From CAZYVU01 sp964651435 (GTDB lineage Bacteria; Desulfobacterota; Syntrophorhabdia; Syntrophorhabdales; CAYQXL01), in the NCBI GenBank assembly GCA_964651435.1, contig CAZYVU010000010.1:18609-82608 (forward strand): a DNA stretch of 64,000 bases, in the 5' to 3' direction. Both the position numbers and the translations under genes were made by a program. Below are positions 1 to 8,910 of the stretch, piece by piece (position 1 is the stretch's first letter; each line of letters begins with the position of its first letter). Below the pieces are notes generated by a model that was not told the DNA's origin, did not search any database, and saw only the letters and a program-made list of their open reading frames with translations.

Positions 1-996
1 TACGCCGTAGCCTGCGTGCCAGGAAAGGGTCAGCACGCCGCCCACTCCCTCGACGGCCGAGGCAAGGCGCAGGACATACCGAAAGGCGGTCTCCGTGTCC
101 AGCCTCAGGCCCTTCGAAGGGTTGAGCATGGCGCTGTCCTGGACGATAAGGGGTACCTCCAGGACGGACGTCCCTGCGGCCGCCCTCTCGCCCCGGAAGC
201 GCCACGGGTAACAGGTTCCGAACCGAAAACCGACGTTGTCGTTAAAGCCTCCTGTCGAATCGTACCGGAGCCCCGCCCGGGCCTGCGCAGAAGGCGTGCA
301 GCGGACGTCGTAGTGGAGGTAATGCTGCCGAACGCTTACCACGTCGCTGCCGATGGAGTCTTCCAGGCGTTCCCTTTCCCGCGCCATGGCGGCGCCGTCG
401 TCAAAGGAATGCCACGCCGGATGAAGGCCTATTTCCCATCCCTGCGAGTGAATGAGCCGAAAGACCTCGCCCACCTCCCGCTCCCCTCCCGCGAAAACGA
501 CGGTATCCGACAGCTCGTAGGTGAGGTCCGAGACGTGGCGCTTCGTTACGCCGCTGAAACCGGACCCGACAAAGAATGTGGAGCGGACCCCCACCTCGCG
601 CTCGACGTCCAGCCAAGGATTGAGGCTGTCGACAAAGAGGCCGTCCCGGTTTCCACCCTTTCCCATGAGGTAAGCGGCCCCTTTTGAAAGGGCGTGCCGC
701 GCCGCCGCCTTGCCGGACAGCATCTTGGCGGCCCGCCTGGCCTCCCTGGCCGATTGCGGGGCCATGAAGTCCACGTCGTGGGTGAGGCAAACGGCAAAGG
801 GCCTACCGTCGGGCCAGCGGGGCCGCACCCCGCCCTTGTCGAGATAGGCCTCGTCGACCACCGGCCTGTAGAGCAGCCCCAGAGGGTTGAGGACGTTGTA
901 GCCGAAATCGGGAACGATGCCCTCCAGGAAGCGGCCCTCGTTGAGCTGCTCCGCCTCGTACCCGCCCGCCAGGAGCTTGTCCAGGTCAATTTCCAT
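1..996 (-). CDS. NodB-like polysaccharide deacetylase, 3' end outside window
   Basis: The frame is open from an ATG at 996 to the left edge (332 codons, C-terminus missing). It holds the NodB-fold motif CLTHDVDF near residue 70 and, near the edge, LTLSWHAGYG, which resembles the C-terminal active-site strand of carbohydrate esterase family 4-like proteins. Such enzymes remove N- or O-acetyl groups from polysaccharides. It has no signal peptide, so it probably acts on a cytoplasmic precursor or is a degenerate relative. The start lies 11 bases inside the end of the upstream ATP-grasp gene, so the two are probably translationally coupled as the distal end of the polysaccharide operon. The substrate is unknown. 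Confidence 0.75.
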   Translation of the reverse strand, partial: MEIDLDKLLAGGYEAEQLNEGRFLEGIVPDFGYNVLNPLGLLYRPVVDEAYLDKGGVRPRWPDGRPFAVCLTHDVDFMAPQSAREARRAAKMLSGKAAARHALSKGAAYLMGKGGNRDGLFVDSLNPWLDVEREVGVRSTFFVGSGFSGVTKRHVSDLTYELSDTVVFAGGEREVGEVFRLIHSQGWEIGLHPAWHSFDDGAAMARERERLEDSIGSDVVSVRQHYLHYDVRCTPSAQARAGLRYDSTGGFNDNVGFRFGTCYPWRFRGERAAAGTSVLEVPLIVQDSAMLNPSKGLRLDTETAFRYVLRLASAVEGVGGVLTLSWHAGYGV

Positions 997-2212
997 CGGA
1001 CGGAACGGCGGAGAGGCCGTTGATGAGCGCCTTGGGGAGGTTTGCGTGGGGCGACGCATCGCCGCCCCGCATGAGCATGCGCGCCACACCGTAGGCACGC
1101 GTCATGTCGAACTTCAGGTCCTTTCCATCGATGTCCGTAAAGGTCCTCCTGTACGGGGCCCGGTCGATGGCTCCCCACACGCCGAACTCCCTCACCAACT
1201 GCCGGTAGGCAATAGCGGCCTGCGGAAACCAGAATTTGTATCGGAGACCGGCTTCATACGTGGGTTCGCGCGCGGGTGCCCGGCCCAGAAGGGCGTCCCG
1301 TATCATGCCGGGGAAGTCAACGCCCGCCTTGATGGAGAGATCGAGGGTGCCCCACAGCTTGGGGTTGATCTCGATGAGCTTGTACTTCCCGTCCCGCTCG
1401 TCGAACTTGAACTCAATCTGTGCCGGGCCGTGCCACTTCAGCGCCTCCAGGATGCGCGTCGCGTGCCCCCGCACCGTCCTGTTGTGGGTTGTCACATTGA
1501 CGGCGCCCACACCCCCGTAGATGGGATACATGATATGGCGGCGCTGTGTGAGAACGGCGAGGACGCGGCCACGGTCGGTGACGGTGCAGGCGTCATGGAT
1601 AAAACCGGGGACGAATTCCTGAATGAGGGGCAGCGTAAAGTCGAAGGCGCCCGTCCGGGCCTCGAAGGAGGTGACCTCCCGATAGAAGCGCAGCAGCTCC
1701 ACCTTGTCATTGGCATAGCGCAGCCCCGTTGAGACACCCACGCCGCTTCGCGCCTTAATGACGACGGGATACCGGAGCTCCCCCGCAATTTCCTCAAGGC
1801 CTTTCTCGTCAAGACCGACGAAGGATTGCGGCGTTTCAATCCCCAGGGAACGGCACAAATCAAGGGTCTTCGCCTTGTCGTGGGCGAACCGGAAGGTCTC
1901 AAAATCCGGTGCCATGAACCTGACGCCGGCCCTTTTAAGCCTGTCGCAGTGTTTCGACACGGCATAGCAAGACGTGTTCCCGAAGGGAAGGATGAAATCG
2001 TAGCCCTTCTCCCTACACAGGCCGATAACATCGGCTATGTAGGCCTCGTCATCGACGTCCGACGGCGTGATGCGGATGAAATCATTGACGTAGACGCTCC
2101 TGACGCCGCAGAAACCCCAGGCGAGATCGCAGGTGTCCCCTCTCCTGACGAGGGCCCGCATACCCGCCCTGACCTGGGGGCCCAGATATTCAGGCACGAG
2201 CACCCTGGCCAT
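986..2212 (-). CDS. ATP-grasp domain protein
   Basis: This is a 408-residue protein that begins MARVLVPEYLGPQVRAGMRA and has the layout of a carbamoyl-phosphate-synthase-like ATP-grasp ligase. An N-terminal Rossmann-like pre-ATP-grasp part spans roughly residues 1-115. The ATP-grasp fold follows, with YPVVIKARSGVGVSTG near 150 and the metal-binding QIEFKFDERDGKYKLIEINP near 265. Relatives join a carboxylate to an amine or thiol nucleophile with ATP. The ATG directly abuts the TAG of the ABC ATPase, and the gene overlaps the next deacetylase by 11 bases. Sitting in a glycan operon, it may modify a sugar or lipid precursor, but the substrate cannot be read from sequence. Confidence 0.8.
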   Translation of the reverse strand: MARVLVPEYLGPQVRAGMRALVRRGDTCDLAWGFCGVRSVYVNDFIRITPSDVDDEAYIADVIGLCREKGYDFILPFGNTSCYAVSKHCDRLKRAGVRFMAPDFETFRFAHDKAKTLDLCRSLGIETPQSFVGLDEKGLEEIAGELRYPVVIKARSGVGVSTGLRYANDKVELLRFYREVTSFEARTGAFDFTLPLIQEFVPGFIHDACTVTDRGRVLAVLTQRRHIMYPIYGGVGAVNVTTHNRTVRGHATRILEALKWHGPAQIEFKFDERDGKYKLIEINPKLWGTLDLSIKAGVDFPGMIRDALLGRAPAREPTYEAGLRYKFWFPQAAIAYRQLVREFGVWGAIDRAPYRRTFTDIDGKDLKFDMTRAYGVARMLMRGGDASPHANLPKALINGLSAVPSDGN

Positions 2213-3001
2213 CTACGGCCGATCCATGCGAATCTCTTTGTCCACCTCTTCCTCCAGCGACGTAAGCACCCGCTTGCGGAGGCTTATGTATGCGTCGCTC
2301 ACGTAGTCCCTCGGCCGCGTGATGGAGGACTCGAATATGTGCTTCACGGTGCCGGGCCTGGCCGTCATGACGACGATTATGTCGGAAAGAAAGGTGGCCT
2401 CGATGACGCTGTGCGTCACGAAGATGACGGTCTTTCTGAGCCGCTCCCATATGCGCACCAGCTCACCCTGCATATACTTTTTTGTCTGCGCGTCCAGGGC
2501 GCCGAAGGGCTCGTCCATCAGGAGCACGTCGGGCTCGTAGGCCAGCGCCCGCGCAATGGCAACCCGCTGTTTCATGCCGCCCGACAACGTGTGGGGGTAG
2601 GCGTTCTCAAAGCCCTGTAGGTTCACCAGCTCCACATATTGCATGGCGATCTCCCTGGCCTCCCTTTTCGTCCGGCCGTTGCTCCTGAGGCCGAACATGA
2701 TGTTACCGAGGACGGTCTTCCAGGGGAAGAGCGCGTAGTCCTGAAAAACGAACCCGCGGTCCGGCGCCGGGCCCTCTATCGCCTTGCCATTCAGCAGGAT
2801 CTCGCCGGACGTCGGCCTCTCGAATCCCGCTATGAGGTTGAGAAGGGTGGATTTGCCGCACCCCGAAGGGCCGACGAGCGTGACAAACTTCCCGTCGGGA
2901 ACGGCGAAGGTGATATCTTCCAGGGCCTGTATGTGTGCGCCTTCGTGGCGGTAGACCTTCGAGACCTTTCGGAGCTCTATCCTTAAGGGGTCCTGACTCA
3001 T
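2213..3001 (-). CDS. ABC transporter ATP-binding protein, NitT/TauT/SsuB type
   Basis: The product is 262 residues and begins MSQDPLRIELRKVSK. It has Walker A GPSGCGKST, Q-loop FVFQDYALFPW, signature LSGGMKQR and Walker B VLLMDEPFGALD, followed by the H-loop region VIFVTHSV. Together these are diagnostic of an ABC importer ATPase of the nitrate/taurine/sulfonate branch. I chose the ATG at 3001 because it forms an ATGA overlap with the upstream permease stop; an in-frame upstream start at 3022 lies inside the permease. It energises the two permeases encoded immediately upstream. The transported compound is unknown. Confidence 0.9.
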   Translation of the reverse strand: MSQDPLRIELRKVSKVYRHEGAHIQALEDITFAVPDGKFVTLVGPSGCGKSTLLNLIAGFERPTSGEILLNGKAIEGPAPDRGFVFQDYALFPWKTVLGNIMFGLRSNGRTKREAREIAMQYVELVNLQGFENAYPHTLSGGMKQRVAIARALAYEPDVLLMDEPFGALDAQTKKYMQGELVRIWERLRKTVIFVTHSVIEATFLSDIIVVMTARPGTVKHIFESSITRPRDYVSDAYISLRKRVLTSLEEEVDKEIRMDRP

Positions 3002-3771
3002 GAGCCCGCCACGATGCCCCACCGGCGCAGCGTGCCCGCTTCCACCCTCTGGAGGACGGCCCGGTCCAGAAGGGCGCCGATGATACCGATGGAGGCAAGC
3101 CCGACAAGCATTATTCCGGCGTCATTCCAGAATCGCGCATCGTAGATCATCTTGCCCAGGCCCCAGCCTACGGCCGCGGCCAGCATCTCGCTCCCCACCA
3201 GCGCCCGCCAGCAGTAACCCACGGAAAGGCGAAGGGCGGGCAGAACATAGACCAGGGTGCCCGGCAAAATGACCTCCAGGTAGAGCCGCGGGCCGCCGAC
3301 GCCCATGATGCGGGCCGCGTTGACCTGGCGGGGGCTTAGTGCGGCCATGCCTGCCATGGTGCTCATGGTGATCTCAAAAACGCCCCCGAGAAAAACGGCC
3401 ATGATGACGGTGCCGCTCCCGAGGCCTGCAGTCACGAGCAGTAGGGGCACCCAGGCGATGGTGGGCACTGCCATGAGGAAGCTCAGGGTGGGCGAGAAGG
3501 CCTCCCGGGCCGTTCTGCTCAACCCCAGGAGGGTACCCGCCGCTATGCCCGCAGCGGCCGCCAGCAGGTACCCCACGGAAAGGCGGCCCAGGCTGTTAAG
3601 CATATGGCGCATCAGCGTCCCTTTCTCGAAGAGAAGCACGGCAAACTGGCCGGCGATGGCCGTAGGGGGTGGCAGTATGGCAGGGTTCACGATGCCCGTC
3701 CTGCAAAGGGCCTCCCAGGCCGCGCAGATGACGAGCCAGGGGAGAATGATGTCGACGACGGTTCTCCTCAC
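2998..3771 (-). CDS. ABC transporter permease, TauC/SsuC type (1)
   Basis: This is an inner-membrane permease of about 257 residues with six hydrophobic segments. It carries the EAA-type cytoplasmic loop seen in the NitT/TauT family (around QVNAARIMGVGGPRLYLEVI). I chose the GTG at 3771 because it gives a GTGA overlap with the stop of the preceding permease, matching the coupling style of this operon; an in-frame start at 3789 adds six residues. It probably forms a heterodimer with the adjacent permease, since both are present and divergent in sequence. Confidence 0.85.
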   Translation of the reverse strand: MRRTVVDIILPWLVICAAWEALCRTGIVNPAILPPPTAIAGQFAVLLFEKGTLMRHMLNSLGRLSVGYLLAAAAGIAAGTLLGLSRTAREAFSPTLSFLMAVPTIAWVPLLLVTAGLGSGTVIMAVFLGGVFEITMSTMAGMAALSPRQVNAARIMGVGGPRLYLEVILPGTLVYVLPALRLSVGYCWRALVGSEMLAAAVGWGLGKMIYDARFWNDAGIMLVGLASIGIIGALLDRAVLQRVEAGTLRRWGIVAGS

Positions 3772-4544
3772 CGGCCCACCATGCCCCACTTGCGCACCGT
3801 CGCGCGCTCAAGCGCCGCCATGAGCCCCTTATCGATAACGGTGAAGGTGATACCCAGCAGAATGATGCCCCCGAAAACGACGCTGACGCGCAGGTGCTCC
3901 GCCGCGTCCCAGATCATGTAGCCCATTCCGAGGCCAGTGGCGGCGACAAGCTCGACGGCCACAACCGTTCGCCAGCACCGGGCAAGCCCTTGTCTAACAC
4001 CCGTGAGAATGTGGATGGCAGCCCAGGGCACGTACACGTGAAGCACCATGGCAGGCCCCCGCACGCCCATTACCAGGGCCGCGCGCACCAGTCTCCTGTC
4101 GACGCTGCGCACCCCGGCCGATGCATTGTAGGCAAGGGGAAAAAAGCTCGCAACAGCCCCGATGGCGACGATCGTTCCGTCGCCGAAGCCCATCCAGATG
4201 ATGAAGAGCGGCGCCATGGCGATGCCCGGTATGGGGAGGATCACGGCAAGGACAGGGGAAAGCAGCCGGTTCAGGCGGTCAAAAAGGCCCATGAGGACAC
4301 CCGCCACTATACCCAGCGAGATGCCGATGAGCGAACCCAGCAGAAGGCGCCGCAACGTTGCCAGGAAATGGCCCAGCAGAACCGGTTTGCCTCCGGCCGA
4401 GAGGCGTTCGAGGCCCAGCATGTCGCTGAAGACCTGCGCGGGGGACGAGAAAAGGCCTTGTTCGAGCATGCCTGCCCATGCCAGGGCCTGCCAGAGGAGC
4501 AGGATGCCTGCCGGCGGCGCCAGAGCCAAGAGCATCTTTCTCAC
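3768..4544 (-). CDS. ABC transporter permease, TauC/SsuC type (2)
   Basis: This 258-residue membrane protein is of the same family as its downstream neighbour. An N-terminal membrane helix LLALAPPAGILLLWQALAW is followed by five more hydrophobic stretches and a conserved loop near VRAALVMGVRGPAMVLHVYV. The GTG at 4544 is the first in-frame start; an ATG lies three codons downstream. The GTG start overlaps the last base of a 28-nt dispersed repeat (4544-4571). About 125 bases separate it from the binding-protein gene upstream, so its expression may be partly independent. Confidence 0.83.
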   Translation of the reverse strand: MRKMLLALAPPAGILLLWQALAWAGMLEQGLFSSPAQVFSDMLGLERLSAGGKPVLLGHFLATLRRLLLGSLIGISLGIVAGVLMGLFDRLNRLLSPVLAVILPIPGIAMAPLFIIWMGFGDGTIVAIGAVASFFPLAYNASAGVRSVDRRLVRAALVMGVRGPAMVLHVYVPWAAIHILTGVRQGLARCWRTVVAVELVAATGLGMGYMIWDAAEHLRVSVVFGGIILLGITFTVIDKGLMAALERATVRKWGMVGR

Positions 4545-4571
4545 GGGGTCACATCTTCAATTGTCAATTTG
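4544..4571 (-). repeat. 28-nt dispersed repeat, copy 1
   Basis: On the minus strand this stretch reads CAAATTGACAATTGAAGATG followed by TGACCCCG. An identical 28-nt copy occurs in the opposite orientation at 16526-16553, so the two form an inverted pair about 12 kb apart. Here it runs into the GTG start of the permease gene. It may be a remnant of a small mobile or REP-type sequence. Confidence 0.75.
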
Positions 4572-4600
4572 TTGTCCTGGATACTGGGGGCTGGTGATTG

Positions 4601-4647
4601 GGTTTGTCTGGTTTGTCTCGTTGTGAACAAAATAAACCTAACAAACC
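4601..4647. other. imperfect inverted repeat between binding-protein and permease genes
   Basis: GGTTTGT (4601-4607) pairs with ACAAACC (4641-4647), and GGTTT (4610-4614) pairs with AAACC (4634-4638), around an AT-rich loop. It sits in the only sizeable gap of the importer gene set. It could form an mRNA hairpin that stabilises the upstream binding-protein message, a common arrangement for importer operons. There is no U-tract, so it is not a classical terminator. Confidence 0.4.
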
Positions 4648-4669
4648 ATATAGACCATATAAACCGCCT

Positions 4670-5668
4670 CTATTTCGCAGTTCGGCGCTCCCGTTCGCGA
4701 AGGGCCTTGGCCTCGGCAAGCAGGGAGGCGTCCCACTTGATGGCGGGGATACGGTCGATCTTCTTCTCGGCGTGGAGGAACCTTGCCGCCTCCTGCACGT
4801 CCTTTACAATCCCTTCATCAAGGTCCAGAGAGAAGTCGATGCGCTTAAACACCCGCTCGAAGACCTCGGGGGACACGTTGTAGCCTTTCTGATTTGCGGC
4901 CTGCGCCGCCACCTTGGCCGCCCTTTTCGGGTCGGTCCGGATGAAATCGGCCTTATCGAGGTGGGCGGCCAGAAACCGCACGATCTCCGCCCGGTTCGTA
5001 CGAACAAAGTCCGCTGTTGTGTGGAGGAGGACGGGAACACGCGAAACGTCGCCGTATGTCCGGAGCACCCGGCCCGACCCTTGAGCCTCCGCGATGGCGC
5101 AGGTCGGCTCCCATGCCGTGAAGGCCTCGATGGAGCCGCCTTTGAGCGCCGCACCCATGTCCTCGATCTTCAGGTTCACCCACCGAAAGTCGTCCCAGGA
5201 GAGGCCTTTTGTCCTCTCGAAATACTTCCTCAGCACCTGTTCGGCCCCGGTGCCGAGACGCGTCGCCACCGTCTTGCCCTTGAGGTCGCTCCACGAGCCG
5301 TATTTCGAGTTGGCCCTCACCACCGTGGCGTATCGGTCGCCCCGCTGAACGACGCCGACGATGACGGCCCGGTCGCCGAGGGCATTGAAGAGTTCTACGC
5401 TCTTGCTGTCGCTTCCACAGTTGATCTTGCAGCGCCCGGCAATGAGGGCCTGGTTGCCCTCCGTACCGGAACTGAAGAGGAGGTGCTCCACCGCCAGCCC
5501 GTAGCGTTTCCAAAGCTCAGGCTGCCCCTGGAGCAGAAACTCCTCCGGATAATACTGCCCTGCGTAGCAGAAGGGGCTGCTCTTCTGGGCCCAAGCCGTC
5601 GTGCCATGCCCTGCCAGGAGAAGTGCAAAAATGACGATACCAATGGATAAAGCGGTTCCTGTCTTCAT
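4670..5668 (-). CDS. ABC transporter substrate-binding protein, NitT/TauT family
   Basis: This is a 332-residue protein with a Sec signal peptide (hydrophobic core IGIVIFALLLAG, likely cleavage after TAWA). The mature part has the two-lobe NMT1/TauA-like layout, including WSDLKGKTVATRLGTGAEQ and AFTAWEPTCAIAEA. It binds a small ligand in the periplasm and delivers it to the permeases and ATPase encoded just downstream. The ATG follows the methyltransferase stop by three bases, with an AAGGA about ten bases upstream. An importer inside a polysaccharide operon is unusual. The ligand is unknown. Confidence 0.87.
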   Translation of the reverse strand: MKTGTALSIGIVIFALLLAGHGTTAWAQKSSPFCYAGQYYPEEFLLQGQPELWKRYGLAVEHLLFSSGTEGNQALIAGRCKINCGSDSKSVELFNALGDRAVIVGVVQRGDRYATVVRANSKYGSWSDLKGKTVATRLGTGAEQVLRKYFERTKGLSWDDFRWVNLKIEDMGAALKGGSIEAFTAWEPTCAIAEAQGSGRVLRTYGDVSRVPVLLHTTADFVRTNRAEIVRFLAAHLDKADFIRTDPKRAAKVAAQAANQKGYNVSPEVFERVFKRIDFSLDLDEGIVKDVQEAARFLHAEKKIDRIPAIKWDASLLAEAKALRERERRTAK

Positions 5669-5671
5669 TCT

Positions 5672-6280
5672 CTAATGATCCTTTGAAAAATGAAAGTATC
5701 TCCACGATAGATACTCAAGGGTCTCCCCCGGCACAAAGCCACGGGAGACACATTCGCGGCCCAGCCTCTTTTCGTCAAAACCCCCATAGCCCAGCTCCCA
5801 CCTGTGGTTCTTAGTCTCCAGCCGGCTCTTTTTCCACCTGACGTACATGCTCTTTCTCAACCGGAGCACTTTGACGTCAAAGATGCACCTGCGCACGGAA
5901 AAAAGCGGCAGGCTTATGAACAGGCCCCCGGTGACGTAGTCCTTGATATTGTCCAGCACGACGCCCAACTCCTCAAACTCCATATGCTCGAATACCTCGA
6001 AGGCACAGAAATGATCGAAGGGTCCGGCGGGGCGGTAGTCAACGGCGTCGATGACGATATCGGGCGACTTTGCCGGATCGATGTCCAGCGTAGTCACCGT
6101 GACGCCCTTTGTCCTCAGGTAATTGGCCAGGAAGCCCGTCCCGATGCCAAGCTCCACGACAGAATCCCCCGGCCTAACGTGGCCCTCCATGAGCTTCAAC
6201 TGATACCAGTAGGAATTCCAGTGCTCGATCCGTTCGAGACTGTGAATCCATTCCGAATCGTAGCTTCTCTTTCGGTCTGC
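5672..6280 (-). CDS. class I SAM-dependent methyltransferase
   Basis: The protein is about 202 residues with the glycine-rich SAM-binding motif VVELGIGTGFLANYL, an acidic strand end TLDIDPAKS and the post-motif CAFEVFEHM. This is the usual layout of small methyltransferases that act on sugars or polyprenyl-linked intermediates. Start choice is uncertain: a TTG at 6280 lies just after the flippase stop, and another in-frame TTG at 6322 lies inside the flippase gene. Neither has a clear ribosome binding site. Its position in the operon suggests glycan O-methylation, which is inference. Confidence 0.75.
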   Translation of the reverse strand, partial: ADRKRSYDSEWIHSLERIEHWNSYWYQLKLMEGHVRPGDSVVELGIGTGFLANYLRTKGVTVTTLDIDPAKSPDIVIDAVDYRPAGPFDHFCAFEVFEHMEFEELGVVLDNIKDYVTGGLFISLPLFSVRRCIFDVKVLRLRKSMYVRWKKSRLETKNHRWELGYGGFDEKRLGRECVSRGFVPGETLEYLSWRYFHFSKDH

Positions 6281-6287
6281 CAAACCG

Positions 6288-7796
6288 TTACCGGATGAAG
6301 CCGTGCCTTCTGAGCAGGGCAAAGGCAGGTCTTCGCAGCTCGTCGTCTCTCAGAAAAACAAGGAGGTAGTAGCCGAGCGTTGCGGCCGCCATGACCGCCA
6401 CCAACGGAAAATGTGACAGTCCGAACCACCACTTGCCGATTGCGATGGCTGCCAGGAAGGGGCTGCCGACGAGACAGCATCTTGCCAGGTGGAATAACGT
6501 CCGTCCGGCCGAAAGCCCGACCATGGTATTGAGCCACACGCAGAGGGCACCATAGCAGAGGGCGCTGGACACAGTGAACAAAGCGAGCGTCAGCATAATG
6601 TTGCCCGTCAGGCCGCCTATTACGAGCGACAGAAGCCTGACCGTGAAGAGTATGGCGTTAAATAGAAGGGCCTGGCTCTGCTTCTCCATGACGCTGGTGA
6701 GGGTGCTCATGGGGGACGAAATAAACTGGAGAAAGAGCCACACCCCCGTAATCTGAACGTACGTTCCAGCCTCCGCCCATTTGTCCCCGAAAACGATGAT
6801 GAAGAGCTCCCGGCCCGCTATCGTGAGCAGGAGGATGGGAAACATGCCGTAGCCGATAAGCCTCTTGTACACGTCATCAACGAGCCCGGCAAGGTTGTCC
6901 CGCGACCGGAACGCCTCTGCCGTCCTCTGAAAAAAGACCTGCGCTATGGCCCCCCCGGCCAGGACCATGGGTGCGGCGAGCACCGTTCGCCCAAGGTCGT
7001 AGAAGCCCACGATAGCCGGTGAAAAATAGATGGCCAGGACCCAGGTGGGGACGCTGTGGGACGCCGCGTTCAGCAGGGCGGACCAGGAACCGAAAAGCGG
7101 AAACCTCTTATAGCGCCTCAGGCCCACCTGCACGGACCGCCAATTGACACCGGGACGGAGCCTTCGCCGGTCATCCCTTAAGATTTGGCCGCCCAGAAAG
7201 AGGACCGACAGGAGGTTGCCGAGAACGGCCGAGCAGATCAGAACGCCCCCGCTCACGAAGCCCGAAAACCCGAGGCCCAGCTTGGTCCCCTGGGCGAAGA
7301 TCGATGAAAGGCCCTGGGCAACGGAGAGGCGGCCGAACCGCCTCCTCCTCGTGTTCCACGAATTGAGTGCCAGAAAAAAACCTCCAAGGCACACGGACAG
7401 GGGCATGAGCCAGAGGTATTTGAGGAGCATGGGCGCATTGAGGGCCCTCGCCAGGTCCTTTCCGAAAAAGAAAAGCAGTATCGAGACGAGGGCGGTCATT
7501 GCGATGGTAAGCAGAATGCAGAGCACGAAGAGACCCGCCGCCTCCTCGTCCGTCTCGGGCAGCATGATGGCGAGCTCGTACCGCAAGCAGGTCACGAGGG
7601 TGATGACGACGGATATGGAGACAAAGAGCGCGGCAACGCCGAAGGCCTCCGGCGCAAAGAGGCGCGTTGTTACCGGGGCCGCCAGGATGCCGATGGCGTG
7701 GGCGAAGACGTTGCCCGTGATGAGCTTGAACACACTGCCGGCAAAGCTGTAAGGCCTTCCCGTTTCCGGCCCTGCCTCCGGCCCGTCAGCCTGCAA
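6288..7796 (-). CDS. Wzx-type polysaccharide flippase
   Basis: This is an integral membrane protein of about 502 residues with roughly 12-14 hydrophobic segments. The N-terminal part has the conserved polysaccharide-synthase flippase pattern, including GNVFAHAIGILAAPVTTRLF and an APEAFGV motif. Family members flip undecaprenyl-linked oligosaccharides across the inner membrane. I chose the TTG at 7796 because GGAG lies seven bases upstream and the start overlaps the WbpE stop; a longer frame reaching 7865 would lie well inside wbpE. It links the sugar-making enzymes to the polymerase encoded at the head of the operon. Confidence 0.85.
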   Translation of the reverse strand: MQADGPEAGPETGRPYSFAGSVFKLITGNVFAHAIGILAAPVTTRLFAPEAFGVAALFVSISVVITLVTCLRYELAIMLPETDEEAAGLFVLCILLTIAMTALVSILLFFFGKDLARALNAPMLLKYLWLMPLSVCLGGFFLALNSWNTRRRRFGRLSVAQGLSSIFAQGTKLGLGFSGFVSGGVLICSAVLGNLLSVLFLGGQILRDDRRRLRPGVNWRSVQVGLRRYKRFPLFGSWSALLNAASHSVPTWVLAIYFSPAIVGFYDLGRTVLAAPMVLAGGAIAQVFFQRTAEAFRSRDNLAGLVDDVYKRLIGYGMFPILLLTIAGRELFIIVFGDKWAEAGTYVQITGVWLFLQFISSPMSTLTSVMEKQSQALLFNAILFTVRLLSLVIGGLTGNIMLTLALFTVSSALCYGALCVWLNTMVGLSAGRTLFHLARCCLVGSPFLAAIAIGKWWFGLSHFPLVAVMAAATLGYYLLVFLRDDELRRPAFALLRRHGFIR

Positions 7797-8904
7797 CAGG
7801 GGTCTCCAGGGCAGCGCGAAGCGCCTCGGCGACGACGGCCTGCTGACCCTCCGCCAGAAAGGCACCCATTGGAAGGCTCATGACCTCCCGGCTCGTTTCT
7901 TCGGCCACGGGAAAACTGTTCTTCCCATGGCCCAGGTGCGCATAGGCGGGCTGGAGGTGGACAGGCGTTTCATAGTAGACGGCGACGGAAATGCCGCCGG
8001 CGCGCAACGCCCTCACCACAGCGTCCCGGCGGGGTACGAGGATGGAGTACTGGGCGAAAACCGGTCTCACCCCTTCTCGAATGACGGGCCTCTTTAGGCC
8101 CGGCAGACCGGCCAAGAGCGCCCCGTAGCGGGCGGCGGCCTCCTCTCTTCTCGCGATCTCATCATCGAGGCGTCTCAGTTTGACCCTGAGGATCGCCGCC
8201 TGGATGGCATCCAGCCTCGAGTTCAGCCCGACCGAATAAGCCTCGCCTTTCCCGTCTAATCCGTGGCGCCTCAACTCTTTCAGCTTCAGGGCCAGGGAGG
8301 GATCGTCCGTAAAAACGGCCCCACCGTCGCCGTAGCCGCCCAGGGGCTTGGACGGAAAAAAGCTTGTGCAGCCTATGCCGGAAAGGGCGCAGGACCGCGT
8401 CCCCTTGTAACGGGCGCCAAAGCTTTGGGCACCGTCCTCTATCACAGGAAGGGAGTGGCGGGCGGCGACGGCGTTAATCTCATCAAAATCGGCCGGTTGT
8501 CCGAAGAGGCCGACGGCAACGATGGCCTTGGTCCGCTCCGTAATCTTCGGCTCAATCCGGGCGGCGTCGATGTTGAACGTCTCCTTGTCGATATCGGCGA
8601 AAACGGGTGTTGCCCCGCGCAGCGCGATGGCCCCTGCCGTTGCCGCGAAGGTAAACGGCGTGGTGATCACCTCATCCCCCGCCCCTATCCGGAGGGCCAT
8701 GAGGCTCAGGACGAGCGCATCGGTGCCGCTGGCGCAGGTAACGGCATGCCTAACGCCCACATAGGAGGAAAGCTCCGTCTCCAGCGCCTCCACCTCTTCT
8801 CCGCCGATAAAGGCGGCAGAATCGAGGACACGCTGAATGGCGCCGTCGATCTCTTCCTTGTATGCGCGATACTGGGCCTTTAGGTCAACAAGGGGGATCT
8901 TCAT
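7786..8904 (-). CDS. wbpE: DegT/DnrJ/EryC1/StrS aminotransferase, WbpE-like
   Basis: This 372-residue PLP-dependent sugar aminotransferase has IEDGAQSFGARYKG (Asp157, Gln160) and the PLP lysine in SFFPSKPLGGYGDGGA (Lys186). The N-terminal MKIPLVDLKAQY and FFPSKPLG..GDGGA patterns are those of WbpE, which makes UDP-2-acetamido-3-amino-2,3-dideoxy-glucuronate from the 3-keto sugar. The next gene encodes a WbpD-like N-acetyltransferase and the same operon has a WbpB-like dehydrogenase, so the three consecutive steps are present. WbpA and WbpI homologues are not in the window. Confidence 0.9.
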   Translation of the reverse strand: MKIPLVDLKAQYRAYKEEIDGAIQRVLDSAAFIGGEEVEALETELSSYVGVRHAVTCASGTDALVLSLMALRIGAGDEVITTPFTFAATAGAIALRGATPVFADIDKETFNIDAARIEPKITERTKAIVAVGLFGQPADFDEINAVAARHSLPVIEDGAQSFGARYKGTRSCALSGIGCTSFFPSKPLGGYGDGGAVFTDDPSLALKLKELRRHGLDGKGEAYSVGLNSRLDAIQAAILRVKLRRLDDEIARREEAAARYGALLAGLPGLKRPVIREGVRPVFAQYSILVPRRDAVVRALRAGGISVAVYYETPVHLQPAYAHLGHGKNSFPVAEETSREVMSLPMGAFLAEGQQAVVAEALRAALETPVAG

Positions 8905-8910
8905 GGCGAT

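Noticed and set aside
3894..4883. 329-codon plus-strand open frame
   Set aside because: It runs antisense through the permease and binding-protein genes, has shadow-type composition (rich in His, Arg, Gly and Pro) and no ribosome binding site.
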